Shown: positions 28,648 to 36,735 of the stretch, piece after piece
Numbering within the stretch: position 1 is the stretch's first letter
How the letters are laid out: each line of letters starts with the position of its first letter
Notes under the pieces: generated by a model
What the model was told of the DNA's origin: nothing
What the model saw: only the letters and a program-made list of their open reading frames with translations
The model's database searches: none
NCBI GenBank assembly: GCA_021732415.1
Contig: JAKFVC010000034.1
Location: 46,022 to 110,021 of the forward strand
Source: Planctomycetaceae bacterium
GTDB lineage: Bacteria; Planctomycetota; Planctomycetia; Planctomycetales; Planctomycetaceae
Direction of reading: 5' to 3'
DNA: 64,000 nucleotides
Made by a program: the position numbers and the translations under genes

Positions 28648-28687
28648 AACTCCAGCCCCGCGAGATCATCGTTGGGCTGGAGTTTTT
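28648..28687 (+). terminator. Rho-independent terminator of the giant protein gene
   Basis: The 11-bp perfect stem AACTCCAGCCC (28648-28658) pairs with GGGCTGGAGTT (28674-28684) around a 15-base loop and runs into TTTTT (28683-28687). It lies 30 bases past the stop codon. Confidence 0.9.
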
Positions 28688-28710
28688 GCATTCTTATCTG
28701 GAAATGACCG

Positions 28711-28843
28711 GATGGGAGGGCGAGGCTCCGGCCGAGCCTAACACGACCGCAGGTCGGCGTCCGCCGGAGGCCGCAGAATTAGCCTCCGGCGGTCGCCGAG
28801 CTAAAGCTCGCATTCGGCTCGGCAGGAGCCTCGCCCTCCCATC
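28711..28843. repeat. Family C palindromic repeat, copy 3, opposite orientation
   Basis: The arms are GATGGGAGGGCGAGGCTCC (from 28711) and GGAGCCTCGCCCTCCCATC (to 28843), with inner TCCGCCGGAGGC and GCCTCCGGCGG. Compared with copies 1 and 2, the stretch containing GACCGCAGGTCGGCG is on the left instead of the right, so the element is inserted the other way round. It sits between convergent genes. Confidence 0.9.
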
Positions 28844-28875
28844 AGGTTGGTGCGGCAATGGGACTACGCCGCACT

Positions 28876-29637
28876 CTAACGTGCCAGCCAGCCGCCGTCG
28901 ATCGGGATGATGCTGCCGTGCATGTAGTTCGACGCATCTGAAGCCAGATAGACTGCCAGTCCCATCAGCTCATCGGGTTGGCCCCAGCGTCCGCAAGGAA
29001 TGCGATCCATGATCTGCGGTCCGCGCACGGGATCGTTCCGGAGAAAGCCGGCCATGTCGGTTTCGAAATATCCCGGAGCGATACAGTTCACATTGATCCC
29101 GCGGCTGCTCCAGGCGGTGGCCAGCGACTTGGTCAATCCGGCGATTCCATGTTTGGCGGCGGCATAAGCGGGAATGTGCCAGCCACCTTCGAAGCTCATG
29201 ACCGATCCAATGTTGATGATCTTGCCGCGTCCGTGGCGCAGCATGCCGATCGCCGCCTGCTGCGAGAGCTCAAACGTCGCGTTGAGATGCAGTTCGATGA
29301 TCGACTGCCAGTCGGCGAGGGGAAAGATTTCCGGAGCGTGCCGAGCACTGTTACCCGCATTGTTGACCAGGATGTCCAACCGCTCGAAAGCCTGTTCGAC
29401 TTGAGCCACGATCCCCTGGCGTTCCTGCGGTTGGCTCAAATCCGCCTTGATGCCGAGATACCGCCGGCCCGTCGAACGGACGAGTTCCGCGATCTCATCG
29501 TCCTGACCCGACTTGGAAACGCAGGCCACATCGGCTCCAGCCTGAGCCAGGCCGTAGGCAATCGACTGCCCCAGGCCACGAGCTCCGCCGGTCACGAGTG
29601 CAGTTCGGCCATTGAGCTTAAAACGATCAAGAATCAT
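28876..29637 (-). CDS. SDR family NAD(P)-dependent oxidoreductase, KduD/gluconate-dehydrogenase-like
   Basis: A 253-residue classical short-chain dehydrogenase. The nucleotide-binding motif is TALVTGGARGLGQSIAYGLA, followed by the NNAG motif in ILVNNAGNSARHAPE. The catalytic Ser lies in INIGSVMSFEG and the Tyr/Lys in AYAAAKHG. The C-terminal CIAPGYFETDM and GSIIPIDGGW are standard. The N-terminal start FKLNGRTALVTGG and overall length fit the gluconate 5-dehydrogenase / 2-deoxy-D-gluconate 3-dehydrogenase (KduD-like) group, so sugar-acid oxidation is the best guess. It follows a PhyH dioxygenase and a HAD phosphatase on the same strand and could share a transcript with them. Confidence 0.88.
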   Translation of the reverse strand: MILDRFKLNGRTALVTGGARGLGQSIAYGLAQAGADVACVSKSGQDDEIAELVRSTGRRYLGIKADLSQPQERQGIVAQVEQAFERLDILVNNAGNSARHAPEIFPLADWQSIIELHLNATFELSQQAAIGMLRHGRGKIINIGSVMSFEGGWHIPAYAAAKHGIAGLTKSLATAWSSRGINVNCIAPGYFETDMAGFLRNDPVRGPQIMDRIPCGRWGQPDELMGLAVYLASDASNYMHGSIIPIDGGWLAR

Positions 29638-29776
29638 CCCAGAGCCTTCCCCAACGACGAAGCAGTTGTAGCAGAACTCCCTGGAGCTCCAGCCGTGTTG
29701 ACGATCTGGTCCGCAGTCTGGCGATTGCGGCTACAGGACTGCCATGATGTCGGTTCTGCCGCGGAGATTCAACGCA

Positions 29777-30586
29777 TCAGGCTTGAGGCATGTCAGGCAG
29801 GAGTAACTCGGCGGCAGCGGCAGAACGGCTGCCTGGGCGCGGTAGATTGTCAGCCGGGCGAAAGGTGAAGACGGCCGAAAACTTGGGCTGGTTGGTGTAG
29901 TTCTTGCTAGCCGCGTGGAATGTCAGGCTATGAAAGAACAGGACGTCTCCCGGTTGCAGTTCGACAGGGATCTTGGTTTGGATCAACTCCTGGTTCTCAG
30001 GCAGATCGGTCCGGAAGAACAGAGCCGCATCAAATTGTTCCGGACGGAATGACATCCGATGCGAGCCGGGGATGACCCACAGGCAACCATTTTCGGGATG
30101 CTCTTCGCCGAGTCCCAACCAGACGCTGATCAAGTCGGGACGTGCGTAAGACCAATACCGCATATCCTGATGCCACAGCGTATCGCTGCTGAACTGCGGT
30201 TGCTTGGTCATCACACAGTTATGATGGGCCAGCGGCATGACGACGCGCCGGCCGTCAAACAGTTGCTGCAAGCGGCCCGCCAGCGGTTCGCTGCACATCC
30301 ATTCGCCGAAGACTGGGTCTCGCGAATACGCCTGCTTGAGCCGTCGGACTGTGCGCCCCCCCGCAGCTTCCAGTGACGCTGGCGACCCGGGGTACCGCAC
30401 TTCAGCCTCGAATTCGACAGGCGCGATTTCGTGGGCGAGACCCGCTTGAGTCACCGCGACCATGGCTTCTCGCACCGCGTCAGGAATCAAGCCGCGGACA
30501 ATCAAGAATCCCTGATCATGGAATTGTGCGATCTCCAGATCGGAAAGGCATGACGCAAGGGCGGGCAAGGACATCGACGGGTACAT
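29777..30586 (-). CDS. Phytanoyl-CoA dioxygenase (PhyH) family protein
   Basis: A 269-residue Fe(II)/2-oxoglutarate dioxygenase. The iron-binding triad reads H139-Q-D141 (in LWHQDMRYWSY) and H224 (in LTFHAASKNYT). The 2-oxoglutarate-binding Arg is in AVFTFRPADN. ENGCLWVIPGSHRMSFRPEQ and LQPGDVLFFHS are the usual strands of the double-stranded beta-helix. Bacterial members hydroxylate small metabolites, ectoine or aliphatic chains; planctomycetes hold many uncharacterised ones. An alternative start (ATG 30574, four codons later) is possible. The neighbouring SDR downstream and HAD hydrolase upstream on the same strand suggest a short catabolic pathway. Confidence 0.88.
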   Translation of the reverse strand: MYPSMSLPALASCLSDLEIAQFHDQGFLIVRGLIPDAVREAMVAVTQAGLAHEIAPVEFEAEVRYPGSPASLEAAGGRTVRRLKQAYSRDPVFGEWMCSEPLAGRLQQLFDGRRVVMPLAHHNCVMTKQPQFSSDTLWHQDMRYWSYARPDLISVWLGLGEEHPENGCLWVIPGSHRMSFRPEQFDAALFFRTDLPENQELIQTKIPVELQPGDVLFFHSLTFHAASKNYTNQPKFSAVFTFRPADNLPRPGSRSAAAAELLLPDMPQA

Positions 30587-30691
30587 ATTGGAAGCGGGTG
30601 ACCGGCAAGTTGTCAGAAAGAGGTCGGCTCCAAGCCTGGAGCGTCAAACGACTGAATTATAGGGACCTGACACGGCCAGACAAAGTCTGGT

Positions 30692-31309
30692 TCAACCAGA
30701 GACTCGCCGTGGTTGAAACAACGTTCGCACGTCAATCACTTTCATCCCAGCGGCCTGGGCGGCGACAATTCCGGGATCGGTATCTTCATAGGCCAGGCAG
30801 AGCGAAGGTGTAACCCCCAGGCGTCGTGCGGCCTCGAGATAGATATCCGGAGCAGGCTTATGTTTTGTGACGTCTTCGCACGTGACGACCGTCTCAAACA
30901 GATGCCGCAAGTCGGCCGATTTCAGCAGGCCTTCGCAGATATGCCGCATGCCACCAGTGGCCACTGCGAGGGGGATTTTTCCGTGATGTGCATGGGCCAC
31001 CGCGGTGACCGGCGGGATGGCCTCAACCAGGTGGAGATGACGCTCGAACTCGGCTTCTTTTTCGTGGGCGATCGCAGTCACATCCAGGTCCACACCGGCC
31101 CGCTTGATGACATGTTCCGCCACTTGATAGGTGGGCCAGCCACCCAGGGCATAGAATTCATCTTCGCTGAGATCCAGACCATACCGCCGAAGCGTCAAGA
31201 TCCACGCTTCGTAATGCACGGGCATAGAGTCAACGAGTGTCCCATCGCAGTCGAAAATAATGGCAGCGTGTTGCACGGCGGAACTGAACCTATTCAAGGA
31301 AGTTGGCAA
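30692..31309 (-). CDS. HAD superfamily phosphatase (YqaB / beta-phosphoglucomutase-like)
   Basis: A 205-residue HAD subfamily IA enzyme. Motif I is IIFDCDGTLVDSMPVHYEAW, motif II is VATGGM, motif III includes CEDVTKHKPAPDIYLEA, and motif IV is CLAYEDTDPGIVAA. The DSMPVHYEAW segment and the cap that follows resemble the fructose-1-phosphatase YqaB and beta-phosphoglucomutase group. The T in ATGG and K in KHKPAPD are the catalytic Thr and Lys. It is likely a cytoplasmic sugar-phosphate phosphatase. It starts the short minus-strand row HAD, PhyH, SDR; the gap to PhyH is 105 bases. Confidence 0.87.
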   Translation of the reverse strand: MPTSLNRFSSAVQHAAIIFDCDGTLVDSMPVHYEAWILTLRRYGLDLSEDEFYALGGWPTYQVAEHVIKRAGVDLDVTAIAHEKEAEFERHLHLVEAIPPVTAVAHAHHGKIPLAVATGGMRHICEGLLKSADLRHLFETVVTCEDVTKHKPAPDIYLEAARRLGVTPSLCLAYEDTDPGIVAAQAAGMKVIDVRTLFQPRRVSG

Positions 31310-31471
31310 TCGGGCCGGAGGAGCAGTCAGGCCCGGGAAGGATGCAATCCGTGCTGAGCAGGCACAGGAGCGATTCTGGCAGTCTCAATAGACCACCGAA
31401 AACGGTATTCTCGGCGAATCTCAGAGGGGGCCTCAGCGAATTCCTATCCGCATTTGAAGACCGAAAACAAG

Positions 31472-31544
<73 letters not shown>

Positions 31545-31986
31545 TGGCGTTCCACGTTTTGTCGCTCGGGTGGTCCCACATCAGTAGGACTGATTCCTGA
31601 GTAACTCGGTTCGTACTCTGTGTGGAAAAAACGACGAGAGTGAACCGAACCTCTTTTGCCACTTCATGTTGCGTTGAGGCAATGGCTGGCGGCAGCGTGA
31701 GGAATGAAGATTCTACACCATTGAAGTGGCGGGAGCTAGTGAGTGCCGTGACTCCGGGCCGGAAAATGGTGAGATCTTGGAATTCGAGTGATCCGCTTCG
31801 CGAGCCGTTCGTTCTTCTTAGTGATGCCGGCGGGACAATCCTGTCCGCCATCCGCTTCACGCCGTCCAACAATTGCGTGGTAGGATTGTCCGGCCGACCT
31901 GCTCCGGCGACTCCTCGGTTTTCAAAATCGGTGGCCAAGATAGAATATCGGCTCCCATTCAAAATCAATCTGTCAGGAACAGCACC
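31545..31986. other. Intergenic region with a family G repeat
   Basis: No convincing gene is seen in this 442-base gap between the divergent tRNA-Lys and the zinc-ribbon gene; the ORFs crossing it are unlike known proteins and overlap the tRNA or the next gene. At about 31833-31905 lies an imperfect inverted repeat with GGGACAATCCTGTCC on the left and GTAGGATTGTCCGGCC on the right, related to the element at 60170-60260. Confidence 0.55.
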
Positions 31987-33162
31987 ATGCCGCCAGCGTT
32001 GCCGAGTTCGCCTGAAGATGAAGAAGTGCCCGCCGTTGTTGCAGGCCAAGGCTCAACACGTGGTGTCGGTGAGGCGATCGATGACGGCAAGGGACGCATC
32101 TTTCCCTGCGAAGGCTGTGGTGCTGATCTCGAGTTTACGGTGGGGACTCAGCATCTCAAGTGCCCGTTTTGTGGCTTTGAGAAAGATCTGGAGTTCCAAC
32201 CGGAGGCGGTCGTTGCCGAGCAGGATTTTGATGGCATGCTGGCCCGGCTGCAGGAGCTGCGGCGCGAAGGTGTCCAGGACGAACAACAGACGAGCGAAGT
32301 CCGTTGTTCCTCGTGCGGCGGACAGGTAGTCTTCACGGGTACGCTGACCAGTAGCGAATGTCCTTACTGCGCCTCTCCGATCCAGCGCGAGAATATTCAC
32401 ACATCCGAATTTCGTGTACCGGTGGATGGCGTATTACCCTTTCTAATCGATCATGAGAGGGCTGCGCAAGAGTTGAGAGCCTGGGTAAAGGCGCGGTGGT
32501 TTGCGCCGAACGAATTCAAGCAAAAGGGAGTCACCGGCAAATTTCAAGGCGTGTACGAACCCTATTGGACGTTCGATTTCGAGACTTTCACGCGCTATAC
32601 GGGACAACGTGGCGATCACTATTATGTGACAGTCGGTTCAGGAAAGGACGAGCGTCGCGAACAGCGGACGAACTGGACCAGCGCTTACGGGTCATTTCAT
32701 CGCTTCTTCGACGATGTCCTGTGCTTTGCCTCGAAAGGGTTGCCGGAATGGATGACACAGGCTCTGGAGCCGTGGCCGCTCGAGGAATGCAAGCCGTTCA
32801 ATCAGCAGATGCTGGCAGGGTTCCTCGCGCGAACGTATGACATCACCATTGAAGAGGGGCTGCAGGGTGCGCGCGGTCGAGCGGAAGCGGCACTCAATCA
32901 AGACGTTCGCAAGCGTATCGGCGGTGATGAGCAACGGATTGATCGCCTCAATACGCAATACAACGCGATTACCTACAAACACCTGTTGTTACCGCTGTGG
33001 CTGCTGGCCTATCAATACAAAGGCAAGCTGTACCAAGTAGCGATCAACGGCGGGACGGGCGAGGTTCAGGGCGAACGACCCTACAGCGCGTGGAAGATCT
33101 TCTTTGCGATCCTGGCAGGTGTGCTTGCGGCTGGCGGAGCGTATTTGCTGACACAGCGTTAG
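31987..33162 (+). CDS. Zinc-ribbon protein with C-terminal membrane helix
   Basis: A 391-residue protein. Two zinc ribbons lie near the N-terminus: FPCEGCGADLEF paired with KCPFCGFEK, and RCSSCGGQVVF paired with ECPYCASPI, giving four CxxC pairs. The middle is a beta-rich region with GVYEPYWTFDFETFTRYTGQ and RREQRTNWTSAYGS. The C-terminus has one membrane helix (WKIFFAILAGVLAAGGAYLL). This plan matches TFIIB-type zinc-ribbon membrane proteins seen in many bacteria, whose function is unknown; a role as scaffold or chaperone is a guess. ATG 31987 with AGGAAC just upstream is used instead of the earlier in-frame start. Confidence 0.8.
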   Translation: MPPALPSSPEDEEVPAVVAGQGSTRGVGEAIDDGKGRIFPCEGCGADLEFTVGTQHLKCPFCGFEKDLEFQPEAVVAEQDFDGMLARLQELRREGVQDEQQTSEVRCSSCGGQVVFTGTLTSSECPYCASPIQRENIHTSEFRVPVDGVLPFLIDHERAAQELRAWVKARWFAPNEFKQKGVTGKFQGVYEPYWTFDFETFTRYTGQRGDHYYVTVGSGKDERREQRTNWTSAYGSFHRFFDDVLCFASKGLPEWMTQALEPWPLEECKPFNQQMLAGFLARTYDITIEEGLQGARGRAEAALNQDVRKRIGGDEQRIDRLNTQYNAITYKHLLLPLWLLAYQYKGKLYQVAINGGTGEVQGERPYSAWKIFFAILAGVLAAGGAYLLTQR

Positions 33163-33271
33163 ACGCGGAGTTGGGTCTACGATTTTCGTTGACCGGTGAT
33201 TTACGACAGACTGTGCCGAACAGAATTCACACAAGCGTCACGCAGATTGAATTGATTCGGAGCGATGTTCG

Positions 33272-33781
33272 ATGTCGCCGCTAATATCAGCTGCAAATCC
33301 ATCAATGGTGTTTGTTATTGGTAGTGGATTGGGTTTGTTAGTCCTAGGCTTTTTCGTATTCCTGTTTTTCGTATTCCTGATTTATTTGATGGTCTGCCTT
33401 CGCCGTTACTGGGAAATCGTAGATCTTCTAAAGCAACGGTTTCTGGCCAAGTCAGATATGCCGGCGGTTGATTGGGTGCGATGCGGACCTATTCAGCTGG
33501 CGTTTTCTAAGCCTTCCGTTGCAGGTGGAGGCCCGGATCAACTGATGGCATGCAGTCCCCTCGGATTGTGTTGGAGAACGCCGGAAATGTTTACTTTGTG
33601 CATTCCTTGGGAATCAATAAAACTGGTCTCTCATTCTAGATTTGGATTTTTCAGGGCTGATTTCATCATTGAGGGATTTGCTGACAATCGAAAGGTTTAC
33701 ATCAGCTTGGAATCAACTGACCCACAAATGGGGATGTTTATCGAACAGTGTTCAAGTGCAATTGGTGGGGGTCGTGAATAG
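33272..33781 (+). CDS. Hypothetical small membrane protein
   Basis: A 169-residue protein I do not recognise. One or two strongly hydrophobic helices (residues about 12-42, with GLLVLGFFVFLFFVFLIYL) are followed by a soluble domain rich in aromatic residues with five cysteines. ATG 33272 is used; an ATG 11 codons later (33305) is an alternative. It follows the zinc-ribbon gene by 109 bases in the same direction, so they may be cotranscribed. Base composition is slightly more AT-rich than in neighbouring genes, which may point to recent acquisition or relaxed selection. Confidence 0.6.
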   Translation: MSPLISAANPSMVFVIGSGLGLLVLGFFVFLFFVFLIYLMVCLRRYWEIVDLLKQRFLAKSDMPAVDWVRCGPIQLAFSKPSVAGGGPDQLMACSPLGLCWRTPEMFTLCIPWESIKLVSHSRFGFFRADFIIEGFADNRKVYISLESTDPQMGMFIEQCSSAIGGGRE

Positions 33782-33814
33782 TCACGCCCGACACTTGATC
33801 GAACGCCAAAACAA

Positions 33815-33848
33815 AAAGGCCGGCATCTCTGTTGAGATGCCGGCCTTT
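33815..33848 (-). terminator. Terminator of the acetolactate synthase gene
   Basis: A perfect 15-bp stem AAAGGCCGGCATCTC (33815-33829) pairs with its complement at 33834-33848 around the loop TGTT. Read on the minus strand it is followed by TTTTTGTTTT in total, a strong intrinsic terminator 22 bases past the ilvB stop. It may also stop readthrough from the plus-strand gene. Confidence 0.9.
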
Positions 33849-33870
33849 CAAATCACTTCAGTTCGTTCTT

Positions 33871-35655
33871 CTATTCGATCAAAATATCTTTGACCGTCTT
33901 ACCGCCGGGGATCATCGGCAGCACGTGCTCGGTGTACGGACAAATGACGTCCAAGACATAAGGCCCTGGGGTTTCGATCATTTCTTTCAACGCGGCCGGG
34001 AACAGCTTTTTGCTGCGGACCTGTTTCGCGTTGATGCCGTAGCCTTGGGCGATCTTGACGAAGTTCGGATAGGTTTCTTCGCGAATCTCACCCGAGCCCT
34101 GCCCCGTTGCTTCGACGTGATCAACCGGGCCGAGATACGTGTGGGCTCGGTTACCGGCGTGGAAACGGTCTTCCCACTGAACGACCATGCCCAAGTGCTG
34201 ATTGTTCAAGAGCAACACCTTGACCGGCAGACGTTCGCACTGCAGCGTGGCCAGTTCCTGGATATTCATCTGGAATGAACCATCGCCATCGATGTCGATG
34301 ACCAGGCTATCCGGATGAGCGGCTTGAGCCCCCATCGCAGCCGGCAAGCCGAAGCCCATCGTGCCGAGACCTGAACTGCTCATCCAGTGACGCGGTTTGT
34401 CGAACTTGTAGAACTGGGCACCCCACATCTGGTGCTGACCGACACCGACTGCCACGTAGGCGTTCATCCCCTTCGTCTGACGCCACATTTCTTCGATGGC
34501 GTACTGTTGCAGGATGTCGTCGCCCTGATCTTTGTACTTCAGCGGATACTGAGTTTTCCACGCCTGACACTGAGCCACCCAGTCCTTGATTTGCGGGATG
34601 TCTTCATCCTCAATCATCGCGTTCAAGGCTTGGAGAACTTCCTTCAGATTGGCGATGATGCCGATATCCGCGTGCTTGTTCTTGCTGATTTCCGAAGGAT
34701 CGACGTCAACATGGACGATCTTGCCATGCTTGGCGAATTCGGACAACTTGCCCGTGACGCGATCGTCGAAGCGGACACCCAAGGCGATCAACAGATCGGC
34801 CTGATCGACGGCGAAATTCGCGTAGACCGTACCGTGCATGCCCAGCATGTGCAGCGATTGAGGATCGTCACCGGGGAAGGTGCCGATGCCCATGACGGTC
34901 GTCGTGACGGGAATGCCCGTCTTACGCGCGAACTTCGTAAACTCTTCGCTCGCTTCGGCGTTGACCATACCGCCACCGACGTAGAACACCGGTCGCTTGG
35001 CATCGCGGATGGCATTCAGCACTTCGCGAATTTGTTTCGCGTTGACGGCCTTGGGCTTCGCGGGGCGATAGCCGGGCAGATTCATCGGCGGATCGTAGTC
35101 GGGTTCGCCGACGCGCGTCGTCATCTGCAGATTCTTGGGGAAGTCGATCAGCACGGGACCGGGGCGGCCGGTCGAGGCGATGTGGAACGCTTCCTTGACG
35201 ATTCGCGGAATGTCTTCGAACGCGGTCACCATGTAGTGATGCTTGGTGATCGCGCGAGAAACTTCGCACATCGGGGTTTCCTGGAACGCGTCGGTCCCGA
35301 TGACTTGCTGCGGCACCTGCCCCGTGATGGCGATCAGCGGAATGCTGTCGAGCTTCGCATCAGCCAGGCTGGTTACCAGATTCGTGGCACCGGGACCGCT
35401 GGTGGCCATGCACAGGCCTACCTTGCCGGTCGTCCGCGCGTAACCTTGAGCGGCGAAGGCTCCGCCTTGCTCATGTCGCGGCAGAATTGTGCGAATCTTA
35501 TCGGAGCGGAAAGTCAAAGCCTGGTGCAGCGGCATGCTGCATCCACCTGGATACGCGAAAATGGTGTCTCCACCATGGCGAATCAGGGCCTCGACCAAAA
35601 TATCCGCCCCGTTGAGGGTCTTTTGTTCGGTCTTCGTTCCAATATCAACGGCCAC
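33871..35655 (-). CDS. ilvB: Acetolactate synthase large subunit
   Basis: A 594-residue thiamine diphosphate enzyme making 2-acetolactate or 2-aceto-2-hydroxybutyrate in branched-chain amino acid synthesis. The TPP-activating Glu is in [17 protein letters not shown], the FAD-region [17 protein letters not shown] is typical, and the TPP/Mg motif is [16 protein letters not shown] through [11 protein letters not shown]. The family-typical ADTGQHQMW becomes VGVGQHQMW. Length and motif order fit biosynthetic IlvB/IlvI rather than catabolic AlsS. The regulatory subunit IlvN is not next to it; a strong terminator lies directly downstream, so it must be elsewhere. An orphan response regulator lies 207 bases upstream on the same strand. 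Confidence 0.93.
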   Translation of the reverse strand: MAVDIGTKTEQKTLNGADILVEALIRHGGDTIFAYPGGCSMPLHQALTFRSDKIRTILPRHEQGGAFAAQGYARTTGKVGLCMATSGPGATNLVTSLADAKLDSIPLIAITGQVPQQVIGTDAFQETPMCEVSRAITKHHYMVTAFEDIPRIVKEAFHIASTGRPGPVLIDFPKNLQMTTRVGEPDYDPPMNLPGYRPAKPKAVNAKQIREVLNAIRDAKRPVFYVGGGMVNAEASEEFTKFARKTGIPVTTTVMGIGTFPGDDPQSLHMLGMHGTVYANFAVDQADLLIALGVRFDDRVTGKLSEFAKHGKIVHVDVDPSEISKNKHADIGIIANLKEVLQALNAMIEDEDIPQIKDWVAQCQAWKTQYPLKYKDQGDDILQQYAIEEMWRQTKGMNAYVAVGVGQHQMWGAQFYKFDKPRHWMSSSGLGTMGFGLPAAMGAQAAHPDSLVIDIDGDGSFQMNIQELATLQCERLPVKVLLLNNQHLGMVVQWEDRFHAGNRAHTYLGPVDHVEATGQGSGEIREETYPNFVKIAQGYGINAKQVRSKKLFPAALKEMIETPGPYVLDVICPYTEHVLPMIPGGKTVKDILIE

Positions 35656-35862
35656 GGGCAGTCCTCAAGCTAAAGACGTCAGTCTGTTCGTAGACACACC
35701 GGGTGCGTCTGTGGGAAGGATTTTATCCCCGGAGGGAAACGTTTTCGAGTGGATTCCAGAAGTCAAAGGCGAAATTTGACGTTTTTTGTCAATTCCGTGG
35801 CGTAGAAAGTCCCCACGGCAGCAGTATTTAGGCGATTGATTACCCAGATTGCCGTCAGGACG

Positions 35863-36336
35863 CTAAGAACCGGCATACGCGGCACTCTCGTGCGTCTCCG
35901 GCAACAGCAAGTCAGACTGCCAGTAGGCCTTCAGCTCTTTGACCAGTACCAGGAACTTCTCCAGGTTGACCGGCTTTTCGACATAACTGGCGACGTGCAG
36001 TTGTTCGGCGCGCTCACGCTCGGCGGGGTCGGTGCTGCCGGTCATGATGACCACGGGAATGAGCTTAAGTCGATCAGTGGACTTGATTTCAGACAGCACT
36101 TGCAGGCCGTCGATCTTCGGCAGGCCGAGATCCAACAGGATCAAATCGGGCTGCGGGGCACGTCCATACATCCCGCGCTGATGCAGGAATTCCAGAGCTT
36201 GTTCGCCGTCGCGCAACCAAGTGCAGCGATGTTGAAATTGCCCCTGTCGCAAGGCGCCGATGGTGAATGTCCCCGAGGTCAAGGAATCCTCGACCAGCAG
36301 AATTTCCATCGGACGACCGACCGCATTTTTCATCAT
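35863..36336 (-). CDS. Single-domain response regulator (Rcp1-like)
   Basis: A 157-residue stand-alone receiver domain. It starts PMEILLVEDSLTSGTF with the acidic pair, continues to the phosphoacceptor in DLILLDLGLPKIDGLQVL, the Thr in PVVIMTGSTDP and the Lys in ASYVEKPVNLEKF. The long segment QHRCTWLRDGEQALEFLHQRG is typical of the Rcp1 subgroup, which pairs with phytochrome-like or bacteriophytochrome kinases. No output domain is present. ATG 36336 with AGGAA at about seven bases is chosen over an upstream extension of 35 residues. No histidine kinase is in the window. Confidence 0.88.
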   Translation of the reverse strand: MMKNAVGRPMEILLVEDSLTSGTFTIGALRQGQFQHRCTWLRDGEQALEFLHQRGMYGRAPQPDLILLDLGLPKIDGLQVLSEIKSTDRLKLIPVVIMTGSTDPAERERAEQLHVASYVEKPVNLEKFLVLVKELKAYWQSDLLLPETHESAAYAGS

Positions 36337-36735
36337 GGCCAGTTCCTTTCGGCCCGCTTCAGTGACAAACAAGTCATCTTCAGCGTAATGGGAACACGTT
36401 CGATTATATCGTATCGATCTGGAGCGAGCAGAGCATTTCATAGATTTTTACGTCTCTTTAGGAACTTGGCCAGTGTGTTATGGACATCGACATCAACTTT
36501 TCACGATGTCGCTGCCGGCCATCTTTTATTCCGCTACTATTCTTGTGGGGGGAGTAATCACAGTTGTGAAAGCCAAGTGATCAGGTGACGGTTCGCCCGG
36601 TCAGAGTTAGCATTCGATGTCGCTATGACACCGCTAAGTCATCGAAAGTTCTGTCTGTCCTCAAGTTTTTTTGTCGCAACAATCCATCCCAACCGACGCT
36701 GGCAGCGTCGGCCATGAGCATCCATAAAAACCACC
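36337..36735. other. Intergenic region between divergent response regulator and metal ATPase genes
   Basis: No gene is seen in these 399 bases. A short palindrome, CCGACGCTGGCAGCGTCGG (36690-36708), related to the repeat at 21124-21182, sits 28 bases before the metal ATPase start. The region must hold divergent promoters. Confidence 0.55.

Noticed and set aside
9593..28843. Insertion sequences
   Set aside because: No transposase gene lies within or near the repeat elements; they are far too short to encode one.
34387..35673. Plus-strand ORF of 428 codons opposite ilvB
   Set aside because: Antisense to a textbook acetolactate synthase; no motif.
35780..35815. TTGACA-like promoter upstream of ilvB on the minus strand
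   Set aside because: A TTGACA word is present near 35790 but no matching -10 element at the right spacing could be seen.
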